Below, in pieces: positions 57,281-64,000 of a stretch of 64,000 bases of DNA; position 1 is the first letter of the stretch; each line of letters starts with the position of its first letter. The DNA is from Treponema sp. GTDB taxonomy: Bacteria > Spirochaetota > Spirochaetia > Treponematales > Breznakiellaceae. Location: assembly GCA_031266775.1 (NCBI GenBank), contig JAISAQ010000011.1, positions 1-64,000 on the forward strand, written 5' to 3'. The notes under the pieces are model-generated. The model saw only the letters and a program-made list of their open reading frames with translations, was not told the DNA's origin and did no database searches. The position numbers and the translations under genes were made by a program.

Positions 57281-57334
57281 CTAATACATTCCTGAAACCC
57301 GGACGGGCCGGGAATGCAAAAAGGAGGCGGATAC

Positions 57335-57913
57335 ATGAAAACGGTTAAAGACAAACACGTGCTTGTCGGCGCGGATTTTGCGGGCTTCCCCCTCAAGGAA
57401 GCAGTGGTAAAACACCTCACATCAAAGGGCTGGAACATAACCGACATTGGGGTAAAATCCGCCGGCGAAGAAAATCCCGAGATGTTTCACCGCATCGGCC
57501 TGAAGGTTGGATCGAAGATCTCCGAAGGCGAATTTGAACGGGCCCTTGTCTTCTGCGGAACCGGCATGGGCATACACATAGCGGCAAGCAAGTGTCCCCG
57601 CGTCCACTCTGGCGTTGTAGAAAGCGTTCCCGCGGCGCTCAGGGCCATTACCGGAAACGGCGTTAACGTTCTTTCCATGGGCGCCTTCTATGTTGCGCCG
57701 CAGATGGGAATGGATATTGCCGACGCCTTTCTTGAACACAACCTTGGCGGCGGCTATGAAAACTGGGAAAATTTTTATGAATTCCACAAGCTTGCCATAG
57801 ACGAACTTGACGCCTTTGATTACGGGGAATTCAAAAAGAACGGATTCGAGGTAAAGAAACTGGGAGAAGTGGCCCTTGCGTCTCCCAAATACGGAGTCCT
57901 GGCGCGCTGCTAA
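57335..57913 (+). CDS. RpiB/LacA/LacB-family sugar-phosphate isomerase
   Basis: VLVGADFAGFPLKEAVVKHL, ALVFCGTGMGIHIAASK, GNGVNVLSMGAFYV. Confidence 0.9.
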   Translation: MKTVKDKHVLVGADFAGFPLKEAVVKHLTSKGWNITDIGVKSAGEENPEMFHRIGLKVGSKISEGEFERALVFCGTGMGIHIAASKCPRVHSGVVESVPAALRAITGNGVNVLSMGAFYVAPQMGMDIADAFLEHNLGGGYENWENFYEFHKLAIDELDAFDYGEFKKNGFEVKKLGEVALASPKYGVLARC

Positions 57914-57972
57914 ACGGCCTGTCCGCCGCCGGCGAACCAATGGTTATTCGCCGGCGGACAGCCTCCATAAGC

Positions 57973-58221
57973 TTACTTTCTTTCGCGGTATTCCGTAACC
58001 GCCGCGCTTATTGCCGCGGTAACTTCAGGCGCCGGTGTTTTTCCTCCCTTTTTCGGCTCTTCCTTTTTCAGCGCCTGTATATCCTTGTCCATTCCAAGAG
58101 CACGGATCAGTTTTCCCACACAGGAAACACAAATAATCATAAGCCATAAAAAGGCAAAAACAATAGCCATGCCAAGTACCGTTAGAATCGTGCTTTGTTC
58201 AAGCATTTCAACAATAGTCAT
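57973..58221 (-). CDS. OadG-like small membrane protein
   Basis: MTIVEMLEQSTILTVLGMAIVFAFLWLMIICVSCVGKLI, single TM and charged tail. Confidence 0.65.
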   Translation of the reverse strand: MTIVEMLEQSTILTVLGMAIVFAFLWLMIICVSCVGKLIRALGMDKDIQALKKEEPKKGGKTPAPEVTAAISAAVTEYRERK

Positions 58222-58237
58222 GATACGCTCCTTCTGG

Positions 58238-58684
58238 TTAAAAACGGCGCAGAACATCGTAGATTTCACGCGCGTTTGCGGCCGCCTCTATTTCCGCAAT
58301 ATCCTTTGAATTAAACAATTCAAGAAGACGGCCCAAAATGTACAGGTGATTTTCACGGGACTCCCCGCCCAGGAGGATAAGGAATATACAGCGAACCGGG
58401 CAGTGATCATCCGCGCCGTATTCGATACCCCTCCGGGAAACGCCGACCGCCCCGGCGGCGCCGTTAAATAGACGGCAGTATCCGTGCGGCACGGCAATGC
58501 CGGGCATGACGGCGGTGTTCATCAGGTTTTCTCTTGAACGTACCGCGTCAATCATCTCCCGGCGCTCAAGTTCCGGGTGCAGGACGGCGATTGCCTCAAC
58601 CAGCTCTTCCAGCGCCCCGCCTTTTGTCTCACTTTCAAGATCCGGTTTAATATGCCGGATATCAAAAATATCACTCAACCGCAT
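58238..58684 (-). CDS. PTS EIIA (PtsN/fructose type) domain protein
   Basis: VRSRENLMNTAVMPGIAVPHGYCRLF; CIFLILLGGESRENHLYILGRLLELF. Confidence 0.85.
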   Translation of the reverse strand: MRLSDIFDIRHIKPDLESETKGGALEELVEAIAVLHPELERREMIDAVRSRENLMNTAVMPGIAVPHGYCRLFNGAAGAVGVSRRGIEYGADDHCPVRCIFLILLGGESRENHLYILGRLLELFNSKDIAEIEAAANAREIYDVLRRF

Positions 58685-58814
58685 TGTTATTCCCCGTGTT
58701 TCCTGTATGGAAAAGAATCCCCGCCCACCAGGACTTTCGGGAATTCCCATAGTTTTTTAAGGAAAGAAAAGCGGAAAAAATCAACATGCCGCGCGGTATG
58801 TTGTTCTCAACGAA

Positions 58815-59198
58815 TCAAATTCTGAGTTTAAGAAGAATAGTGTCTTTTACATTGATACACGATATTTTTGCGCCTGATGAAAACGGCGGTTTTGACAAAG
58901 CGTTTCCCCAGCCCGGCGGGCAGAACAGGGAAACAATACGCTGAAGCCCCATGCGAAACGGGGAGAAGCGCCCGGTATCCGCCGTGGCATACACGGCCGC
59001 CTCGTCCGCCTGATACAGCATATAATAATCGCCGGGAGAAACCAAGACCTTGTCCTGAACAGGGTTTTCCATTTCATATTTGATAATGCACAGGGGCTCC
59101 ACCGCCCCAAGAAGAAAAGATCCCGTTACGGAAAGAACAACATACGCGGTGAGAACAAGAAGAGGCAGCCTTTTCCGTAAAAGCCTATCCATGGGCAC
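58815..59198 (-). CDS. Hypothetical membrane-anchored protein
   Basis: N-terminal TM (LLVLTAYVVLSVTGSFLLGAV); no family recognised. Confidence 0.55.
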   Translation of the reverse strand: MPMDRLLRKRLPLLVLTAYVVLSVTGSFLLGAVEPLCIIKYEMENPVQDKVLVSPGDYYMLYQADEAAVYATADTGRFSPFRMGLQRIVSLFCPPGWGNALSKPPFSSGAKISCINVKDTILLKLRI

Positions 59199-59246
59199 AC
59201 TGTATCAAAAAACAAAAAAGTAAACAAGCTCAACGTCCGTCAATAA

Positions 59247-59276
59247 TTGACAGAAAGCCCCCCGGCGGGATATAAT
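59247..59276 (+). promoter_or_regulatory. Consensus sigma70 promoter for the envelope operon
   Basis: TTGACA-18 bp-TATAAT about 25 bp before ATG 59300. Confidence 0.75.
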
Positions 59277-59299
59277 CCCCATACAAGGGGCATTTATAT

Positions 59300-60715
59300 A
59301 TGAAAAAACCAATCCCTTTCATGGCGGCGGTTTTTCTTGCCGCGGCGGCCCTTTCCTGCGATTTTCCCCAAAGTCCGGACGGCGGAAAGGGGTATCTTAC
59401 CGTGCTCATGGCGGCGGAAGCCCCCAGCGGCCTCTACAGCAAGTCCAGTTCGATTTTGTCAGGCGGCAGTATCGCCTCCTTTACCTACAAACTCACCTTT
59501 ACCGGGCCGGGGGGGATAGTCGAACAGACGGCGCGGGGCGGAAGCGCGAGCGTTGCCCTTGATCCGGGGGAATGGAACATCGAGGCCAAGGCCTACGATT
59601 CCTCGGACAGGCTTGTCGGGACGGGGAACGCGGCGGCGTCCATAGCGGCGGGCCAGCCGAATACCGTGGCTCTTAAAATGTACGTTGATTCCGCCTACGC
59701 GGCGTCACTAACGGACATTTACGTTCACAGTGAAACCGAACTGCGGGACTATATAAGCCTGTACGACGATCCTCTGGGAACGGTAACCTTCCATCTGGAA
59801 AACGACATAACGGTAAACGCCCCTGTTGAAGATCTTCAGGGGAGCTTTGACGGGCACGGGCATACCATTACCCTTGCCATTTCCGCCGCCGATGACACCC
59901 AGTTCCGGGTTGGTCTTTTCAGGGTGAACAGCGGCACGATCAGGAACCTGAGGCTGGAAGGATCGGTAACCGCACGGAATGAGAGTGTTAATGGCACACT
60001 TTCTGTGGGAGCTGTAGCCTCCCTCAATAGCGGAACCATCATGCAGGTGGCTTCCGGTGTAACCGTTACGGTGAAAGCCAGGGAGCCCTATTTTTTTATG
60101 GCCGGGGGCATAGCGGGACTCAATACGGGGACTATCGAGGACTGTTCTGCCGGCGGTGATGTAACCGGTGAACAGATACTTACCGCCCTTTCGGGAAACC
60201 CCCCGGCCGGCGGCATTGCCGGAACGAACAGGGGGACCATTACCCGCTGTTACGCCTGGGGCAAGGTATTCTGCGGGAATATAGACGGGTACATTGGCGG
60301 TATTGCGGGAGAGAATATCTCAGGCGGGACGATTTCCTTTTGCGCGGCCCTCAATACTAGCGTGAGTAACGATACCGGTAATCCCTCCCCGTTGCACCGG
60401 ATAACCAATAACTCCGGTTATTCATTAAACAACAACTATGCGTATGAGGATATGCAAGTTATAAGTTCACCCGTTACCGGAGGAGTACCCGGAAATGAAG
60501 ATGGAGGGGATATACTCGTCACAATATTGCAGGACCCCGGTTCGAGGACGACATTCTGGAACGCGCCTAGCCCAGGACTGGACTGGCCGGCGCTCCAGAC
60601 GACCCCTCCCGCGGGCGAGGGCTGGTACTGGGGCAAAACCATTACCATTCCTTCCCCAGGTGGCTTTTCGCCACCCGTATCACCGGTCTATGTACCGGCT
60701 TTGTGGTTTGAATAG
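59300..60715 (+). CDS. Lipoprotein with GLUG-motif repeats
   Basis: FLAAAALSCDF lipobox; AGGIAGLNTGTIEDCSAGGDVTG, AGGIAGTNRGTITRCYAWGKV, IGGIAGENISGGTISFCAA. Confidence 0.8.
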   Translation: MKKPIPFMAAVFLAAAALSCDFPQSPDGGKGYLTVLMAAEAPSGLYSKSSSILSGGSIASFTYKLTFTGPGGIVEQTARGGSASVALDPGEWNIEAKAYDSSDRLVGTGNAAASIAAGQPNTVALKMYVDSAYAASLTDIYVHSETELRDYISLYDDPLGTVTFHLENDITVNAPVEDLQGSFDGHGHTITLAISAADDTQFRVGLFRVNSGTIRNLRLEGSVTARNESVNGTLSVGAVASLNSGTIMQVASGVTVTVKAREPYFFMAGGIAGLNTGTIEDCSAGGDVTGEQILTALSGNPPAGGIAGTNRGTITRCYAWGKVFCGNIDGYIGGIAGENISGGTISFCAALNTSVSNDTGNPSPLHRITNNSGYSLNNNYAYEDMQVISSPVTGGVPGNEDGGDILVTILQDPGSRTTFWNAPSPGLDWPALQTTPPAGEGWYWGKTITIPSPGGFSPPVSPVYVPALWFE

Positions 60716-60724
60716 GAGGCCGTC

Positions 60725-61324
60725 ATGAAATACACCGGCGCAGGGGCGTTACCGGGCATGCTGGCCCTTGTTGTGATCTTCACGGCGGGGGCCGTCACTG
60801 TCCGGGGAGAGACCGCGGCGGACATGGAAAGGCTCCTTGACGCGGGGGAAATTACCTGCGGGGAGGCGGCGTACTTTACCCTTGCCTCCACGGAAGACGA
60901 TCCGCCGCAGGGGCGCGCCGCCGCTTTCGCGCTGGCGGCGGGGCGGGGTATGTTCCCCAAAAACGCGGAACAAGACGGGCCCCTTACAATGGGGGGCCTT
61001 TCCCTTCTTATGATGAAGACCTTCAACCTTAAAGGCGGCCTCATGTACAGGCTCTTTCCGGGGGTCCGCTACGCCTACAGGGAAATGACAAGGCAGGGCT
61101 TTCTGGAAGGCCGCGCGTACCCCAACCTCAAAGTTTCAGGCGGGCAGTTCCTGCTTGTTTTGGGGACCTTTCTTTCCCGTTCGGGTGACGCCGAAAAGCT
61201 GGAGGCCGCCGCGGCGCAGAGGGCGGCCGTGGAATCGCTTATGGACAACGCCGCGGATCACCAGGGAATGTCCGCCGGCGCGGAGCCTGTACAGGATTAC
61301 GGATACGAATTTGAACTCGAATAA
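60725..61324 (+). CDS. Secreted protein with SLH-like segment
   Basis: Signal peptide; VRYAYREMTRQGFLEGRAYPNLKVSGGQFLLVLGTFL. Confidence 0.6.
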   Translation: MKYTGAGALPGMLALVVIFTAGAVTVRGETAADMERLLDAGEITCGEAAYFTLASTEDDPPQGRAAAFALAAGRGMFPKNAEQDGPLTMGGLSLLMMKTFNLKGGLMYRLFPGVRYAYREMTRQGFLEGRAYPNLKVSGGQFLLVLGTFLSRSGDAEKLEAAAAQRAAVESLMDNAADHQGMSAGAEPVQDYGYEFELE

Positions 61325-62540
61325 AAAAGCGGCGGCCGGCAACATACGCCGCGCGCGCCGGGCGTTTTTACTTCCCCTTTTGCTCGCCGCCCCGGCGGTT
61401 TTTTCCCAGGATTTCGGCCTTGCGCTGCGGCAGAGCGCCGTTTTTACGGACGGCGAAAAATCCTACGGCGGCATTGAATATACCGGGACGGCGCTCCCCT
61501 GGTTTGCCGCTCCCCTGGGCGAACAGTGGGATCTGTACATTTCAGGGGGAATCTCCGCCCAGATGACAATTGAGACCTGGAAAGCCCTGCCGGAACTGTA
61601 CCGTACCGAAGCCGTCTTCCGCCCGGCCCCGGGGCTCAGGCTCAGGGCGGGCCGCGTTCCCTTTACGGGGAGCCTTCCCTACACCATGGCGGGCCTCTTC
61701 GACGGCGTTTCCGCGCAGCTTGCCTCAGGCGGCGGGCAGCTTCGCGCCGGGATCTTTTACACCGGGCTGCTCTACAAAAAAGCCGCGTACATCGTCATAA
61801 CCCCGGAAGACAGGGCCGATTATAACGACAAAGACGTATATTTTGCCTCCCGGCGGCTTGCGGCGGGGATCACCTGGGAACAAACAGGCGTTTTTGAAAC
61901 GCCGGCCAATTTTTCGGCAAGCGGCCTCTGCCAGATTGATCTTAACGGCGGGGACGCGCCTGTTCATTCCCAGTACCTCGAAGCGAAATTTGACACGCCT
62001 CTGGGAACGTCCGTCAATACCGGATTCGGCGCGGTCCTTGAGCTGGTTGAACAGAAGGGAAAAAGTCCCCGCGCCGCCTTTGCCGCCTCGGCGGAATTCC
62101 GGTGGCTGGTTCCCGGCGCGTTCCCCGACATGCTTTCCGCCGCCGGGCACGTTTCTTCAGGCGCGTGGAACGGAAAGGCGGGAGTTTTTCTTCCCGTTAC
62201 ATCCCAGGCTGTGGGGAAAATTCTCAGGCCCGATCTTGCGGGAATTGCCCTTGCCGAAGTCTCCTATACCGCAAGGTTTCACCGCGCGGTGTCGGCGGAT
62301 CTTTCCGGCGCCTATTATTTCAGAACCGACAGAGTAACGTACAGCGATCCCGGCGTGGATGCCAGTTCCGTTTCGCCGCTTTTGGGATCGGAAGTGTACG
62401 GCGGCTTCAAGCTGGCGCCCTTTTCGGACATACTGCTCGGCTTTGGAGGCGGGGTCTTCTTCCCCCGGACAGGAAAGGTTTTTAAGGACAACGCGGGCAT
62501 AAAATACCGCGTAACGCTGGAAGCGGACATTTCTTTTTAA
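61311..62540 (+). CDS. Predicted outer-membrane beta-barrel protein
   Basis: TTG 61311 start overlaps the upstream stop; signal peptide AFLLPLLLAAPAVFSQ; amphipathic strands; terminal aromatic EADISF. Confidence 0.7.
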   Translation: MNSNKKAAAGNIRRARRAFLLPLLLAAPAVFSQDFGLALRQSAVFTDGEKSYGGIEYTGTALPWFAAPLGEQWDLYISGGISAQMTIETWKALPELYRTEAVFRPAPGLRLRAGRVPFTGSLPYTMAGLFDGVSAQLASGGGQLRAGIFYTGLLYKKAAYIVITPEDRADYNDKDVYFASRRLAAGITWEQTGVFETPANFSASGLCQIDLNGGDAPVHSQYLEAKFDTPLGTSVNTGFGAVLELVEQKGKSPRAAFAASAEFRWLVPGAFPDMLSAAGHVSSGAWNGKAGVFLPVTSQAVGKILRPDLAGIALAEVSYTARFHRAVSADLSGAYYFRTDRVTYSDPGVDASSVSPLLGSEVYGGFKLAPFSDILLGFGGGVFFPRTGKVFKDNAGIKYRVTLEADISF

Positions 62541-62551
62541 AGGAGATATAT

Positions 62552-63232
62552 ATGAAAAAGATCATGGGAATTGTTGTATTCCTTGCCGCGGCGGGGTGCG
62601 CCTGTGCCCAGAATGTTGAGGCCCGGCTTGTTGAACTGAACGGCGCCGTGGAAGTAAAGGATTCAGGCGCGTCCGGCTGGAGGCCCGCGGTTGTGAATGA
62701 GGCAATCGTAAAAGACACCGTCATTTCCACGGGCATTAAAAGCACCGCCGTTGTCGTTCTGGGTAATTCAAGGCTTTTGGTAAGGCCCCTGACGCGGCTT
62801 TCCCTTGAGGAACTGCGGCAGCGGGACGGCGGGGAAGAGGTGTCGCTGTACCTGCGTTCGGGGCGGGTCCGGGCGGAAGTTTCGCCGCCCGCCGGGGGAC
62901 GGACCAATTTCACGGTACGAAGCCCCTCGGCAACCGCGTCGGTGCGGGGAACCTCCTTTGAATTTGACACCCGCTACCTTCAGGTTGACAGCGGAACCGT
63001 CCGCCTGTCGGACAACAGGGGCCAGAAGGTATACGTCGCCGGGGGCCAGGCAAGCCGCGTCGATGAATCAGGGCAGCGGGTCGTCCCGCCTTTTGAGGCG
63101 GCGAACGAGCTTTTAACGCCGTCTCTTCCCGAAGTGGCCGTTACCGGAGGAGGAGGAGGAACGCTGGCGCCGAACATTCCCGCGCCCGCGCCTGCTCCGG
63201 TGGACGCGAATGTATTTGTAGAGTGGCAGTGA
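62552..63232 (+). CDS. FecR-domain secreted protein
   Basis: VLGNSRLLVRPLTRLSLEEL...VSLYLRSGRVRAEVSPPAGGRTNFTVRSPSATASVRGTSFEFD. Confidence 0.92.
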   Translation: MKKIMGIVVFLAAAGCACAQNVEARLVELNGAVEVKDSGASGWRPAVVNEAIVKDTVISTGIKSTAVVVLGNSRLLVRPLTRLSLEELRQRDGGEEVSLYLRSGRVRAEVSPPAGGRTNFTVRSPSATASVRGTSFEFDTRYLQVDSGTVRLSDNRGQKVYVAGGQASRVDESGQRVVPPFEAANELLTPSLPEVAVTGGGGGTLAPNIPAPAPAPVDANVFVEWQ

Positions 63233-63248
63233 TGCCGGTTTTGCCTGA

Positions 63249-64000
63249 ATGAAAGCCCGCACTATACCCCTTGCGGCGGCGCTGGGGGCGGTTGTTTTTT
63301 TCTCTCTTCTTTATCTCTTGCCCCCTTTCTCTCTTGCCGAAAACAAGATGATCTACGATACCTTTCTCCGGTTCCGCCCCAAACGGGAACGGGCGGACAA
63401 TATTGTTTTCCTGGATGTGGACGACCAGGCCATAGCGCAGGTCGGGGTTTTCCCCTGGCCCCGCTCCGTCATGGCCGAAGGGCTTTTGCGCCTCAAGGAA
63501 TACCGCGCCCGGACGGCGATCTTCGATATTGAGTACATTGACAAGAGCCCCACCCAGGTGGACGAGGTGTACCTGAAGGAAGGCCTTGCCCGGGATTACA
63601 ACAGGCGTTTTTCGGAAATCGGCGTAAACATGGCGGACGTGCTTAACGCAATCAGCGCGGGTTATATTCCTCCGGGGGACGCCTCCGCCTATACGGAAGA
63701 CATAAACGCCCTTATCGCCGCCGAACGGGACGCCCTGTTCGGGGAAACCATGGGCATTACCCGCGACAACGACCGCTTTCTTGGAGAAGCCGCGGCCCTC
63801 TACGGCAGCGCCTGGGGGACCCTTAACCTGCAGGACGAATTTGCCCTTGAGGGGGAACAGGCCCGGCGGCGTCCCGCTGCCGAAGCGCGTTTTTCCTGGC
63901 CCGTTACGGCCGCGCCGGGGGTCACAGGGGGGAACAGCGCCGACATTCTGCCTCCCATCCCGCTTTTTATGGACGCACTGGAGGGGGCCGGTTTTACCAA
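63249..64000 (+). CDS. CHASE2-domain protein, probable adenylate/guanylate cyclase (truncated at window edge)
   Basis: ENKMIYDTFLRFRPKRERADNIVFLDVDDQAIAQVGVFPWPRSVMAEGLLRLKEYRARTAIFDIEYID; open to the window end. Confidence 0.8.
   Translation, partial: MKARTIPLAAALGAVVFFSLLYLLPPFSLAENKMIYDTFLRFRPKRERADNIVFLDVDDQAIAQVGVFPWPRSVMAEGLLRLKEYRARTAIFDIEYIDKSPTQVDEVYLKEGLARDYNRRFSEIGVNMADVLNAISAGYIPPGDASAYTEDINALIAAERDALFGETMGITRDNDRFLGEAAALYGSAWGTLNLQDEFALEGEQARRRPAAEARFSWPVTAAPGVTGGNSADILPPIPLFMDALEGAGFT

Noticed and set aside
1-64000. tRNA, rRNA and CRISPR arrays
   Set aside because: No convincing cloverleaf, rRNA segment or regularly spaced repeats found by eye; tRNAscan-SE and a CRISPR finder would settle it

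Overview
About 64 kb of a mostly GC-rich bacterial chromosome. Gene content suggests a spirochaete, probably Treponema-like (inference only; no 16S in the window). It begins with a ~2.4 kb AT-rich accessory strip (YARHG protein, lipoprotein, XRE regulator, hairpins). This is followed by a redox block (BcrAD/BadF-type giant activase, Fur/PerR regulator, rubrerythrin), housekeeping genes (TrpB2, RsmE, TatD, SprT-like), a sugar ABC operon with two ATPases plus a YesM/YesN-type two-component system, metNIQ, and a folate cyclo-ligase ORF without a canonical start codon. From 34 to 57 kb are glycan-use genes: GH31, GHL6-like, GH78, two sugar ABC systems, and a catabolic cassette with an M24-fold protein that has lost most of its metal ligands. 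The window ends in an envelope operon (GLUG lipoprotein, SLH-like protein, OMP, FecR, CHASE2). The most interesting observations are: (1) a histidine kinase and an AraC-type response regulator separated by a ~9.8 kb catabolic cassette flanked by a perfect 48-bp direct repeat from the kinase 3' end, with a kinase remnant beside the regulator; (2) a dispersed family of intergenic hairpins sharing heads on different arms, with copies in both orientations; (3) the start-less 5-FCL gene; (4) tandem operators at trpB2 and an operator-embedded, apparently leaderless perR; (5) tandem ABC ATPases both carrying Q-loop Q->E. All work was by eye from the sequence and the ORF track; no database search was run.
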